The notes: generated by a model from the sequence alone, not told the origin. 64,000 bases of DNA from Pedobacter psychrodurus (GCF_004331735.1 NZ_SJSO01000007.1:310001-374000); one strand, 5' to 3'. Shown: positions 16,061 through 25,097, counted from the stretch's first letter. Made by a program: numbers and translations.

Positions 16061-18713
16061 TTTCTGCTAATATTTCTTGCTTTTCAATTATTTCTTGCTC
16101 TTTAAGGTTCTCCGATCTAAAATTTTCATTTAAATCCTGAATAACAGCCGTTCTCCATGCTGATGCCGGATACGTAAATACAAAGGTACTTTTTACGCGG
16201 GTAGATTTAATAAAATAAGCTATCCAAAGCGAATAAATGATTATTTTTCTAATTAACGCCGTAGCATCTGAGGCGGTAAAGAGTTGATTACCTATATGAT
16301 TACCCATTGCAAACAGAAATGCGAAATCTAGAATGGCAACAATAATAGCGGCTATTTTCAATCCTATATAATATTTTGTAAATATTTTTCGGCGGTTAAA
16401 AAATAAAAATATCACCAGTATGCTAAATGCAATCATACAGATGTTCAATGCCGTTTCGATAAGCAAACAGAGTTGGTAAACGAACGTTGTAAATCTATCA
16501 TAACGATCAAGGTTATCCCAAACACTTTGACTAAATGTTTCTGCCTTAATTATAGTAAATAGCGAGGTAAACGGTAAAACCACAATTCCAATGCCTGCAA
16601 CAATGAGCCAGCCACCGATTTTTGGAGCATCTTTTATTTCTTCAAGGTCAAACGGTCTTTTTCGGGTATAGATAAATACGCACACACCCATCATTATGAT
16701 GAAAACAAATACGCATAAAGTTACCATCCAGTAATTTAAATCCGATTCATTTTCCGTCTCATAGTCATTACCCCAATATAAACTGTAGCTCAGTTTATCC
16801 ATTATATTGCTTCTATCTTTAATGTATTGCTTGGTATCGGCACCCGAAATTTCATCGGTTAAGTTTTGATAGCTATAATTTATTGTTAAAGTATCTGATT
16901 CGCTTTTCTGCGTGTAATTAAATTTATAGCTAGGTCGATCAACACTAAATTTATTGTCTTTAAGGTCCCAATTATCTGGGAAAATGATTTTTAGTTTTTG
17001 ATTGATATTGCATGGGTAAACAAGATCCATCGGTACATCACGCGATTTTTTGAGTTTTCTTAAATCATTGCTGATCAGATCGCCATAAAAATAGATGTCA
17101 AATCTATTGGAAAGTGAATCGTCTCTTACCCAAATGTTGTCAATCTCATAATTTTCAGTTAAATAAACAATGTTGTTGGTCTCATCATCTTTAACAGTTA
17201 TGTTTTTTACGGTTTGTATGCCAGGGTATAATTTTGCATAATAACTTAAATAATCCTTTTCTAGTTTATCTGTCCCATCACTATTTAAATCTGACCTGAT
17301 TTGATCGGCACAATTGTGTGTGTAGACCGTTTTAATTTGGAGGGTCGCTTTTTTACCCTGGATTGTATCCGGTACATTAAAAATTGAAGTGGCATCAATT
17401 TTTCCCTTGGGATTGCTTTTAACCTCTTCAAGTTTGTCGTTGCCAGATTTTATTACCAGAACACTTGCAGAGTAAGGGAAATAATTTTCTGTTATAGGTC
17501 CACGCTGATCAGACATGGTTGCATCAATCCAGATTTTTTTATTCTTGAATTCAACTAATACCACAACATGGTCAAATGCACCTGTTGAGGGTAACCTTTC
17601 TTTTGTTTTATTCTTTAGATAGGTGTTTATGTACACGGGATAGGCCTGTATACCCAGGTTTTTTAACAGGTAAACGAGTAAAAGCGACTTGTCTTTACAG
17701 TCGCCGTAGCGTTGTCTTAAAACTTTTTCAGGAGAATTTGGGCGATGGGAATACTGTCCCATTTCTACCCCCATATACCTGATCTCGTCTTGTACAAACC
17801 GGGTAGCAAGTTGTAAATATTGTTCTGGATTGTTGTTTGATTTAGCTTTTAGCTCCTTAACCTTAGCATTAAGGATGGCTGAACTTTTTAAGTCGTAAGT
17901 GTTTAAACGGACAGACCAATCTACTATGTCTTTCCAGCTGTGGTATTCACTGATTTGAACCCGTCCGTAAGGGTTGTACCAATCGGGTTCATAGTCGTAA
18001 CTGGTGAAAGTTTTAGATACCTGGCTTTGCCATTGGTATATTTTTAAATCATCTGTCTCCGCAGTTTTTAGAGGAGGAACAAAGTTGAAGTTTTTGAGTT
18101 GTATATCGCGTTTCTTATTAAAAAGCAGGCTAGCATAAACATTTGAGATTTGACTTCCGCCTTCAAAATAAATGATGTTGCTGTAGCGCGAATCGAAAAC
18201 CGGATTTTTTCCTATAATGGTGTATGAAAAGTCAATTCTATCTCCTTTCCGAACATCATCTAAAATCAAATAAGCATTAAATGTTCCGCTATAAATAAAT
18301 TTATTGAGCTCTTTCTCATTCTGGATAATTTTGAAATTACTGGCGTTAAGTTTATCAATAGGTTTGTTATCTCTCCAGATAATTATCTTATGAAAAACAA
18401 GTTTCTGGTAAGATGGATCAAAGGTAACCGATATTTCAGAGCCATTTTGTACACCTGTATCTGAAATAATCTCACGGATATCATGCTCGTATTCTTCGGA
18501 TGTTTCTATATTGGTTTGTTGCTCATAAAGAAATAAATACCAGCCATCCTGAACATCCCTTGCTGCCGGCCGTTTATCAACAGTTTTTACTTTTTGTAGC
18601 CACCGTGGTTCAGTTTTGGAAATGAAAAAATTATTTTTTTGGGCAAAAGATATATTGATCCAAAAAGCTAAAACAAGTAGAATAAGTTTTTTGAGAGCGT
18701 TTTTATTTAGCAT
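16047..18713 (-). CDS. DUF3857 / transglutaminase-like / DUF2569 multidomain membrane protein
   Basis: An 888-aa exported and membrane-anchored protein. A signal peptide (1-24) is followed by a DUF3857-type beta domain (about 50-240) and a transglutaminase-like core. The core's catalytic triad is visible as Cys339 (RYGDCKDKS), His382 (FDHVVV) and Asp397 (WIDATM). A beta domain follows to about 640, then one membrane helix near 655-680, and finally a DUF2569-like four-helix membrane region (about 690-860, starting GGWLIVAGIG). Such proteases/transglutaminases are common in Bacteroidetes, but the DUF2569 tail is less usual. The periplasmic catalytic domain probably acts on peptides or protein cross-links; the substrate is unknown. 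Confidence 0.88.
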   Translation of the reverse strand: MLNKNALKKLILLVLAFWINISFAQKNNFFISKTEPRWLQKVKTVDKRPAARDVQDGWYLFLYEQQTNIETSEEYEHDIREIISDTGVQNGSEISVTFDPSYQKLVFHKIIIWRDNKPIDKLNASNFKIIQNEKELNKFIYSGTFNAYLILDDVRKGDRIDFSYTIIGKNPVFDSRYSNIIYFEGGSQISNVYASLLFNKKRDIQLKNFNFVPPLKTAETDDLKIYQWQSQVSKTFTSYDYEPDWYNPYGRVQISEYHSWKDIVDWSVRLNTYDLKSSAILNAKVKELKAKSNNNPEQYLQLATRFVQDEIRYMGVEMGQYSHRPNSPEKVLRQRYGDCKDKSLLLVYLLKNLGIQAYPVYINTYLKNKTKERLPSTGAFDHVVVLVEFKNKKIWIDATMSDQRGPITENYFPYSASVLVIKSGNDKLEEVKSNPKGKIDATSIFNVPDTIQGKKATLQIKTVYTHNCADQIRSDLNSDGTDKLEKDYLSYYAKLYPGIQTVKNITVKDDETNNIVYLTENYEIDNIWVRDDSLSNRFDIYFYGDLISNDLRKLKKSRDVPMDLVYPCNINQKLKIIFPDNWDLKDNKFSVDRPSYKFNYTQKSESDTLTINYSYQNLTDEISGADTKQYIKDRSNIMDKLSYSLYWGNDYETENESDLNYWMVTLCVFVFIIMMGVCVFIYTRKRPFDLEEIKDAPKIGGWLIVAGIGIVVLPFTSLFTIIKAETFSQSVWDNLDRYDRFTTFVYQLCLLIETALNICMIAFSILVIFLFFNRRKIFTKYYIGLKIAAIIVAILDFAFLFAMGNHIGNQLFTASDATALIRKIIIYSLWIAYFIKSTRVKSTFVFTYPASAWRTAVIQDLNENFRSENLKEQEIIEKQEILAENERF

Positions 18714-18729
18714 ATTTTTAATTAATAGT

Positions 18730-19920
18730 TTATTTAAATGCGTTTAATCCGGTTACATCCATTCCTGTGATCAGTAAATGTATGTCGTGCGTACCTTCGT
18801 AAGTTACTACCGATTCTAAGTTCATCATGTGGCGCATAATGGAATATTCTCCTGTAATACCCATTCCACCAAGCATTTGGCGTGCGTTACGGGCTATATC
18901 CAATGCAATTTCCACACTGTTTCTTTTGGCCATCGATATTTGTTCGGCTGATGCCCTGTTTTCGCTTTTTAGCACACCTAAACGCCAAACTAAAAGCTGC
19001 CCTTTGGTAATTTCGGTAACCATTTCTGCCAATTTCTTTTGCTGTAATTGAAAACCGCCAATAGGCTTACCAAACTGAACACGCTCTTTTGAGTAACGCA
19101 AGGCTGTATCATAACAATCCATCGCTGCACCCAATGCGCCCCAGGCAATACCGTAGCGGGCCTGATTTAAGCAGCCCAAAGGGCCTTTTAATCCACTGAT
19201 TTCAGGAAAAATATTTTCTTTTGGTACTTTAACATTATCAAAAACCAGCTCACCTGTGGCAGAAGCGCGTAAACTCCATTTGTTATGCGTTTCTGGAGTA
19301 GAAAAACCTTCCATTCCGCGCTCTACAACCAATCCTCTTATTTTTCCAGACTCATCTTTCGCCCATACTATAGCGATATCTGCAAAGGGAGCATTACTGA
19401 TCCACATTTTGGCACCATTTAAAACATAGTGACTTCCTGCATCTTTAATATTGGTAACCATTCCGCCTGGATTAGAGCCATGATCTGGTTCTGTTAATCC
19501 GAAACAGCCCATCATTTCGCCACTGGCCAGTTTTGGGAGGTATTTTTTACGTTGTTCTTCGGTACCGTAAGCATAAATAGGGTACATTACCAGCGAACCT
19601 TGAACAGATGCAGTAGAACGGATGCCTGAATCACCGCGTTCAATTTCCTGCATTAAAATTCCATAGGCGGTATAATCTAATCCTGCACCGCCATACTCAA
19701 CCGGAATGGTAGGACCGAAAGCACCAATATCGGCCAGACCTTTTATTAAATGTTTTGGAAATTCTGCTTTTTGCGCATAATCTTCAATAATTGGGCTCAC
19801 TTCTTTTTTTACCCAATCTCTGGCTGTAGCACGGATTAATTTATGCTCATCGGTTAACAATTCATCCAATAAATAATAGTCTGGCGCCTCGTACAGGTCT
19901 TTTTTTATTGATTTGCTCAT
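18730..19920 (-). CDS. Acyl-CoA dehydrogenase, glutaryl-CoA dehydrogenase-like
   Basis: FAD enzyme of about 396 aa oxidising an acyl-CoA at the alpha-beta bond. The glutaryl-CoA dehydrogenase type is suggested by GCFGLTEPDHGSNPGGM, the WSLRASATGELVFDNVKVP segment, NQARYGIAWGALGAAMDCY, and the C-terminal MRHMMNLESVVTYEGTHDIH, in which the Glu of YEGTHD is the catalytic base. I start at MSKSIKKDLYE (19920); the reading from 19971 adds a weak leader. The decarboxylating glutaryl activity is inferred from motif similarity. It is divergent from folB. Confidence 0.92.
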   Translation of the reverse strand: MSKSIKKDLYEAPDYYLLDELLTDEHKLIRATARDWVKKEVSPIIEDYAQKAEFPKHLIKGLADIGAFGPTIPVEYGGAGLDYTAYGILMQEIERGDSGIRSTASVQGSLVMYPIYAYGTEEQRKKYLPKLASGEMMGCFGLTEPDHGSNPGGMVTNIKDAGSHYVLNGAKMWISNAPFADIAIVWAKDESGKIRGLVVERGMEGFSTPETHNKWSLRASATGELVFDNVKVPKENIFPEISGLKGPLGCLNQARYGIAWGALGAAMDCYDTALRYSKERVQFGKPIGGFQLQQKKLAEMVTEITKGQLLVWRLGVLKSENRASAEQISMAKRNSVEIALDIARNARQMLGGMGITGEYSIMRHMMNLESVVTYEGTHDIHLLITGMDVTGLNAFK

Positions 19921-20008
19921 GTAATTTCGTGTTATCTGGTTAAGAAATCGCGTTGATTTCAAAGGTAACAATTTACAGCAAGGGGCATTATATTCATGAA
20001 TAAAAAAT

Positions 20009-20016
20009 TAATTTTG
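20009..20016 (+). promoter_or_regulatory. Bacteroidetes -7 box before folB
   Basis: TAATTTTG matches TAnnTTTG and lies 17 bp before the folB ATG, leaving room for a short leader. No clear -33 TTG is seen at the expected distance. Confidence 0.45.
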
Positions 20017-20033
20017 CAGCATACAAAACATAT

Positions 20034-20402
20034 ATGAGCCATTTCAAACAAACCGTAGCCTTAAAAGATGTAAAATGCTTTGCCTTACATGGGTATTATC
20101 CGGAAGAGCAACTTATTGGAAATCATTTTGTTGTAGATCTTGAAACAGAATTTACACCACAAGGTTTTGATGATGAATTGGCGCAGACCGTTAATTACGA
20201 GGATTTGAATTCTATCATTCTCGAGGAAATGAAGCATACACAGAAACTTTTGGAAACCGTTTTGAAGAATATTATTTCGAAGGTTATCGAATTGTATCCT
20301 TTTGTTGACCTGGTTCAGGTGAGTATGAAGAAATTAAATCCACCGATGCCGGGCCAGATTGGGCACTCTTTTGTTAAACTTACTTACACATCAGCGAATT
20401 AA
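20034..20402 (+). CDS. folB: Dihydroneopterin aldolase
   Basis: Converts dihydroneopterin to 6-hydroxymethyl-dihydropterin and glycolaldehyde in folate synthesis. The 122-aa protein has the expected ALKDVKCFALHGYYPEEQ start with the catalytic region, the VDLETEF strand, VNYEDLNSIILEEM and the late VSMKKLNPPMPG segment. Length is normal. It is followed after 1 bp by an oxidoreductase gene on the same strand, so the two are probably cotranscribed. Confidence 0.92.
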   Translation: MSHFKQTVALKDVKCFALHGYYPEEQLIGNHFVVDLETEFTPQGFDDELAQTVNYEDLNSIILEEMKHTQKLLETVLKNIISKVIELYPFVDLVQVSMKKLNPPMPGQIGHSFVKLTYTSAN

Positions 20403-20403
20403 A

Positions 20404-21813
20404 ATGAATTTTACAAAGATAAATCCTGAAATTTTAGCAGAAATTAAGGCTGCTGTTGGAGCAGATAAAGTTTTTACTGATGCTGATAGTTTAGAAAATT
20501 ATAGTCATGATGAAACTGAGGATTTGCGTTATCAGCCAGAGCTGGTGGTAAAGCCAACTTCGCCCGAAGAAGTTTCTACTTTATTGAAAATTTGTAATGC
20601 ACACCATGTTCCGGTAACTCCTCGTGGAGGCGGTACTGGTTTAAGTGGTGCCGCTTTGCCCATTTATGGTGGCGTTTCATTATCGATGGAGAAGTTTAAG
20701 GCTATACTTGATATTGATACCGAAAACTTACAGGCAACTGTTGAACCAGGGGTAATTACCGAGGAGTTTATCAATGCTGTAGCTGAAAAGGGGCTTTTAT
20801 ATCCGGTTGATCCTAGCAGCAAAGGCTCTTGCTTCATTGGTGGCAACGTGGCACACGGTTCTGGTGGACCAAGGGTAGTAAAATATGGAACCATACGCGA
20901 ATATATCTTAAATCTTGAAGTGGTTTTGCCTAATGGCGATATTATATGGACTGGTGCCAATACTTTAAAATATGCGTCAGGTTACAACTTAACGCAGTTA
21001 ATGATCGGATCAGAAGGTACATTGGCTGTAGTGACCAAAATCGTAACCAAATTATTGCCAAAACCTAGTCAATCGGTTTTAATGATGGGCTCTTTTAGTA
21101 CCAATGAAGATGCTTGTGCAGCTGTTTCTGCAATTTTTAGGGCAGGTGTAACGCCATCAGCATTGGAGTTTATGGAACGGAAAGGAGTGGAGTGGGTAAT
21201 TAAATTCGATGATATTAAATTCGATTTAAAAGATGATGTTGCTGCACTGTTGATGATTGAGTTTGATGGAGATGATTTGGACGATATTTTTAAAAACTGT
21301 GAAAAAACCAATGTCGTTTTAGAAGAACACAACTGTACTGAAGTATTATTTGCCGATACTGCTGCTCAAAAAGAAGAACTGTGGCGTATGCGCAGAACCA
21401 TGGCCGAATCGGTTAAATCTAACTCTGTTTATAAAGAGGAAGATACGGTTGTACCGCGTGCAGCTTTACCTAAACTCGTTAATGGTATAAAAGAAATTGG
21501 TGCAAAATATGGTTTCGAAAGTGTTTGTTACGGTCATGCCGGCGACGGAAACCTACATGTAAATATTATAAAAGCCGGAATGAGTGATGAAGACTGGAAA
21601 AATAAACTCAAATTTGGTATCGCCGAAATATTCGAATTAACTACTGCTTTGGGTGGAACTTTATCTGGTGAGCATGGAATCGGCTTGGTTCAAAAGGAGT
21701 TTATGCCGATCAAATATTCTGAAATTCATCTTAATTTAATGAGAGGTATTAAAAATGTTTTCGATCCGAAGGGAATATTAAATCCTGGAAAAATTATGCC
21801 TGATACCCCCTAA
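20404..21813 (+). CDS. FAD-linked oxidase, GlcD family (D-lactate/glycolate dehydrogenase type)
   Basis: A 469-aa flavoprotein of the VAO/PCMH family. The N-terminal FAD-binding domain shows PRGGGTGLSGAALP near 82 and the SGYNLTQLMIGSEGTLAV segment near 195. The C-terminal cap has CYGHAGDGNLHVNI near 380 (metal/FAD site) and LSGEHGIGLVQKEF near 420. The family oxidises D-2-hydroxyacids such as D-lactate or glycolate; the exact substrate cannot be told. The start at 20404 is the first Met after the folB stop; an upstream reading inside folB was rejected. The C-terminus ends inside a G/C-tract repeat. Confidence 0.92.
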   Translation: MNFTKINPEILAEIKAAVGADKVFTDADSLENYSHDETEDLRYQPELVVKPTSPEEVSTLLKICNAHHVPVTPRGGGTGLSGAALPIYGGVSLSMEKFKAILDIDTENLQATVEPGVITEEFINAVAEKGLLYPVDPSSKGSCFIGGNVAHGSGGPRVVKYGTIREYILNLEVVLPNGDIIWTGANTLKYASGYNLTQLMIGSEGTLAVVTKIVTKLLPKPSQSVLMMGSFSTNEDACAAVSAIFRAGVTPSALEFMERKGVEWVIKFDDIKFDLKDDVAALLMIEFDGDDLDDIFKNCEKTNVVLEEHNCTEVLFADTAAQKEELWRMRRTMAESVKSNSVYKEEDTVVPRAALPKLVNGIKEIGAKYGFESVCYGHAGDGNLHVNIIKAGMSDEDWKNKLKFGIAEIFELTTALGGTLSGEHGIGLVQKEFMPIKYSEIHLNLMRGIKNVFDPKGILNPGKIMPDTP

Positions 21814-21975
21814 CCCCTAAAGGGGTATTACAGGCCGGGTGGAAAAGCAAAGTTGATCAATATAGAGTGAGGTGATTTTTAAGATGTAAACGCATAAATA
21901 TTAGGATTTCAAGTTCTATTTTATACTTAAAATATTACTGATGGAAAGTCAACAGCCCCTTTAGGGGTTTGGGGC
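21813..21975. repeat. Two G/C-tract palindromes flanking the GlcD-thioesterase gap
   Basis: ACCCCTAAAGGGGT (21813-21826) overlaps the end of the GlcD gene and GCCCCTTTAGGGGTTTGGGGC-like sequence (21955-21975) forms the end of the convergent thioesterase gene. Both genes therefore terminate in copies of the same CCCCTAAAGGGG motif. Nothing else is seen in the gap. Confidence 0.6.
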
Positions 21976-22455
21976 TAACTGTTCAAAACCAAGCATTTTT
22001 TGCTTTTCCTCTTCTGGAATAGCAGTTGGCCTGCTTGTGGTGTAATCAACAGCAATGCAAACCGTTTTTCCTTTACTGCAGATAATTTCTTCAGTTCCTT
22101 TTATTTTAACGATCTGATAGTCCAGATCGAAACTTGTGGTGCCGATTCTCGATGTTTTTACATAGATGGCAATTTTATCGTTCATTACGATAGGTAAAAT
22201 ATAATCCAATTCAGCGTGGGCAATTACAATTCCGGTTTTCTTCCAATCCCACTTTGCAATTTCTTCCCAATATTTAGTTCTGGCAATTTCCAAATAGGTA
22301 AAGTAAATGGAATTGTTTACGTGACCCATCATATCGAAATCAATAAAGCGCAGATGGATATTGGTTTTATAGTTGAATTTGTCTGAAAAATTCTTTATTT
22401 CCGCCAATTTGTCTTTTGATTTGGATCTATTTTGCCAAAATGTCTTAAAAATCAT
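21961..22455 (-). CDS. Acyl-CoA thioesterase, YbgC/4-hydroxybenzoyl-CoA thioesterase family
   Basis: Hot-dog fold protein of 164 aa that hydrolyses acyl-CoA. The motif FIDFDMMGHVNNSIYFTYLEIARTKYW near residue 37 contains the catalytic Asp and the conserved HVNN turn. The remaining strands (AHAELDYILP, YVKTSRIGTTSFDLDYQI) fit the fold. A short basic N-terminal extension precedes the domain. Substrate chain length unknown. It is divergent from the Hsp20 gene. Confidence 0.88.
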   Translation of the reverse strand: MIFKTFWQNRSKSKDKLAEIKNFSDKFNYKTNIHLRFIDFDMMGHVNNSIYFTYLEIARTKYWEEIAKWDWKKTGIVIAHAELDYILPIVMNDKIAIYVKTSRIGTTSFDLDYQIVKIKGTEEIICSKGKTVCIAVDYTTSRPTAIPEEEKQKMLGFEQLAPNP

Positions 22456-22530
22456 AAATATTTGCTTTGGTATGTAAGTTGAATATGGTGTATTATCAAT
22501 TTAAAAATTAAAAAAATAAAGAATAGCGAT

Positions 22531-22965
22531 ATGACACTAGTAAATTTTAACAACAGAACCCGTAACACAGCTCCTTACTTTAACAATGTTTTCGATTCAT
22601 TGTTTAGCGATGCAGTAACTAAAAACAAAATGGTTGATAAATCACCTAATGTGAATATTTACGAAAATGAAACCGCGTATGTGATCGAGTTAGCTGCTCC
22701 AGGTTTGAAGAAAGAAGATTTTCAGATTAATTTAAAAAAAGACAACCTTTCTGTTTGGGCAGAAGTTAAAAAAGACGAAACCCAAGTAGCTAAAGATTTT
22801 ACACGTAAAGAATTTGATTATAGCTCATTTGCAAGGTCATTTAATTTACCAGATAGTGCTGATGGTGATAACATTACTGCCGAATACAAAGACGGTATTT
22901 TATCGATCAATATCAGTAAAAAAGACGATGCTAAATTGCAACACAAAGAAATTGTAGTATCGTAA
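22531..22965 (+). CDS. Small heat shock protein, Hsp20/alpha-crystallin family
   Basis: ATP-independent chaperone of 144 aa that holds unfolding proteins. The alpha-crystallin domain runs from about 37 to 140 (SPNVNIYENETAYVIELAAPGLKKEDFQI and EYKDGILSINISKKD), preceded by an N-terminal arm with the phenylalanine-rich YFNNVFDSLF. The usual C-terminal I-x-I anchor is replaced by the end KEIVVS. No heat-shock element such as CIRCE was seen. A clear terminator follows at 23101. Confidence 0.93.
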   Translation: MTLVNFNNRTRNTAPYFNNVFDSLFSDAVTKNKMVDKSPNVNIYENETAYVIELAAPGLKKEDFQINLKKDNLSVWAEVKKDETQVAKDFTRKEFDYSSFARSFNLPDSADGDNITAEYKDGILSINISKKDDAKLQHKEIVVS

Positions 22966-23100
22966 TCAAGATTTTCTCGAAAGAGGATTTTCATAATAGT
23001 TTGGTTTTTTCAAAGGTTATGAAGCTTGCACCAGCTGAGTTTGATGTAGAAGTGAGTGATCGCTGATGCAGGTTTCATAATAGTTTAAGTTTAGGTTTTA

Positions 23101-23130
23101 TAAGGTTAATGCTGGATGGCATTAACCTTA
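23101..23130 (+). terminator. Intrinsic terminator after hsp20
   Basis: TAAGGTTAATGC (23101-23112) pairs with GCATTAACCTTA (23119-23130) around a 6-nt loop, followed by the T-rich run TTTTGTTTTG. The stem is 12 bp and perfect. It is 135 bp after the hsp20 stop; the gap also holds two copies of TTCATAATAGTTT. Confidence 0.75.
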
Positions 23131-23197
23131 TTTTGTTTTGGGTATTTAGATTGATTTTAAGTTACATTCTTAAAATTAGCTTAATCTCAATTTTTTG

Positions 23198-23205
23198 TAC
23201 TTTTG
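23198..23205 (+). promoter_or_regulatory. -7 box only 4 bp before the start codon at 23210
   Basis: TACTTTTG matches TAnnTTTG. With initiation expected about 5-8 bp after the box, the transcript would begin at or near the ATG (leaderless). No clear -33 element. Confidence 0.4.
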
Positions 23206-23209
23206 CGGC

Positions 23210-24526
23210 ATGGAGAGAGAAATTCTGGATACGAAGCGTAAAGCACTTAAAATAAACCTTGACCCGAGAATTTACGGCACCTTTGCCGAAATTGGAGCGG
23301 GACAAGAAGTTTCAAGAAACTTTTTTAATGCTGGTGCAGCATCTGGAACAGTTGCCAAAACCATGTCGGCTTACGATATGACTTTTAGCGACGCCATCTA
23401 CGGGGCAGAAACGAATGGTCGTTATGTTAGTCAGAACAGGCTTTTACAGATGCTCGATCACGAATTTGGCTTACTTAACGAGCGCTTATCGGGCGAAAAA
23501 TACGAAAGCCGTACCTTTTTTGCCTTTGCAGATACCGTAACTACCCTAAATTACAAACGTACAAACGAACCTCATGGCTGGGTTGGAATCCGTTTCCAAA
23601 ACGAGCCAGGAGGTCTGCCTAACGAGATATTTTTCCACGTACGTTTACTAGATACTGATGTAAACATGCAGCAACGTGTTTTGGGCATTATTGGTGTAAA
23701 CTTACTTTATGCTGCTTTTTACCATTATCAGGATCCAAAGCTGATGGTAGAATCGCTCGCCGATAACTTAACCATAGGTTCAGTAGAAATCGATCTGATT
23801 TCAGTTAAAGGACCAGCTTTTCCTGGGGTAGACAATATCCTGCTTAATCTATATATGATTATGAAAGATTTCTCGGCGGCAGCAATTTTCGATGCTGATG
23901 CCCATCCACGCCAGGCTAAAGATCTTTTGTATAAAAAGGATATCATGATTTTAAGGACCAAATATGGTCAGAAATCATTGCCTAACTTTAACCTGTTTAA
24001 TAAAGCTACCGATCAGTTTAAACGTACAAACAAAGTAGAAGAAGGGAATCTGGCGGTAATGATAGAGGTTTTGTTGACCAATGTTTTAACCGATGCACAA
24101 GAAACACCAGATGACATCGATCTAGAAGCAGTTGCTAAACGGGCCCAGGAAATGTGCGATACCGGAAACATCGTTATCGTTTCTAATTTTACCCGTCACA
24201 ACCGTCTTGCTAAATACCTGGCCAGATGTAAGCCAAAAAGTGTTGGTTTGGCTACAAACATCAACAACTTAAAATTTGTATTCAACGCTAAAAACTTTAC
24301 CGGCGAAAACTATTCAGGTCAGTTATTGAGTTATGTGAACGATATGTTTAATACCAATGTGCGGTTATTTGCTTATCCTTTCCTGGATAAAAAGACCAAC
24401 CAGGTAATTACCACAGAAAATATGCCGGTTACACCCGAAGCAAAACCATTATTTGATTTTCTCTTAATTAATGGGTATATTACTGATATTAAGGATTATA
24501 GCGAAGATGAGGTGAAAACGGTTTAA
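23210..24526 (+). CDS. Conserved Bacteroidetes protein of unknown function
   Basis: A 438-aa soluble protein with no signal peptide or membrane helix. From memory similar proteins in Bacteroidetes are sometimes labelled as nicotinate-nucleotide adenylyltransferase, but I see no HxGH nucleotidyltransferase motif in MEREILDTKRKALKINLDP or elsewhere. It has a mixed alpha/beta composition with blocks such as IYGTFAEIGAGQEVSRNFF (about 18-36), EPHGWVGIRFQNEPGG near 124 and NIVIVSNFTRHNRLAKYLARC near 320. I start at ATG 23210 rather than the upstream reading at 23195. It stands alone between Hsp20 and a toxin-antitoxin remnant. I do not assign a function. Confidence 0.85.
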   Translation: MEREILDTKRKALKINLDPRIYGTFAEIGAGQEVSRNFFNAGAASGTVAKTMSAYDMTFSDAIYGAETNGRYVSQNRLLQMLDHEFGLLNERLSGEKYESRTFFAFADTVTTLNYKRTNEPHGWVGIRFQNEPGGLPNEIFFHVRLLDTDVNMQQRVLGIIGVNLLYAAFYHYQDPKLMVESLADNLTIGSVEIDLISVKGPAFPGVDNILLNLYMIMKDFSAAAIFDADAHPRQAKDLLYKKDIMILRTKYGQKSLPNFNLFNKATDQFKRTNKVEEGNLAVMIEVLLTNVLTDAQETPDDIDLEAVAKRAQEMCDTGNIVIVSNFTRHNRLAKYLARCKPKSVGLATNINNLKFVFNAKNFTGENYSGQLLSYVNDMFNTNVRLFAYPFLDKKTNQVITTENMPVTPEAKPLFDFLLINGYITDIKDYSEDEVKTV

Positions 24527-24527
24527 T

Positions 24528-24809
24528 TTATTTATCTCCGTAATGGCCAAGCGCAGAGATAATGGTTGCAGTAACAATTTCATCTTCAACCAAGTATACG
24601 AGCCTGTCTTTTCTGTTAATCTGCCTAGACCAAAATCCAGTTAAATCGTATTTAAGTTTTTCAGGATTCCCAACTCCGGTTTCTGGATGTTCATAAAGTT
24701 CTAAAATAATTTGATTAACTTTTTTAATGGAACCTTTATCTCTGGATTTCTAGATAGCAAGTAAATTCTTTTGGGCTTTTTCTGATACAATTACTTTAAA
24801 TTTTCCCAC
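24528..24809 (-). pseudogene. YoeB/Txe-type toxin gene interrupted by an amber codon
   Basis: On the minus strand a 93-codon frame reads GKFKVIVSEKAQKNLLAI, then TAG (24752-24750), then KSRDKGSIKKVNQIILEL through KLKYDLTGFWSRQINRKDR to SALGHYGDK and TAA. This is a complete YoeB/Txe mRNA-interferase fold with the expected C-terminal R, H and Y catalytic residues (RKDR..., LGHYGDK) and one in-frame stop at codon 20. Family members often have a tryptophan there, so a TGG to TAG change is the simplest explanation. The start is taken as the GTG at 24809, overlapping the antitoxin gene in another frame. It could be a true nonsense mutation or a sequencing error. Confidence 0.8.
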
Positions 24810-25000
24810 AATGATTTATTAGGATCTAATGTTAGATAATTACCTTTCTTAACTTCGGTTAGACTCTTTTTGATTTTTGCGACAAATTCGGGATTATAAG
24901 GGCTTTCCTCTTCTTTTTGAAAAGAAACATTTAAAGCCTTTAGAACTGCCTCAATTGCAATCTCTTGCTTTTTATTTTTAGGATGTGCTATTATAGTCAT
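24791..25000 (-). CDS. Antitoxin paired with the broken YoeB-type toxin
   Basis: A 69-aa protein (DUF2683-like) directly upstream of and overlapping the toxin frame. It begins MTIIAHPKNKKQEIAIEAVLKALNVSF, a strand and helix typical of short antitoxins. It ends with SLWENLK, a tail of the type that occupies the toxin active site. The gene is intact although the toxin is not. Confidence 0.85.
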   Translation of the reverse strand: MTIIAHPKNKKQEIAIEAVLKALNVSFQKEEESPYNPEFVAKIKKSLTEVKKGNYLTLDPNKSLWENLK

Positions 25001-25097
25001 AACATTTATTTTAAAACAAAAATACGAAATTATTTAATCAACTTTTCAATTACCCAGGTTGCGTTTTTATTAAATTGCTCTTCTAAAACATTAGAAA

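Noticed and set aside
25015-25097. Open frame on the minus strand ending ATWVIEKLIK after the LD-carboxypeptidase stop
   Set aside because: It reads protein-like but has no start of its own; it is in a different frame from the carboxypeptidase and may be a fossil or chance.
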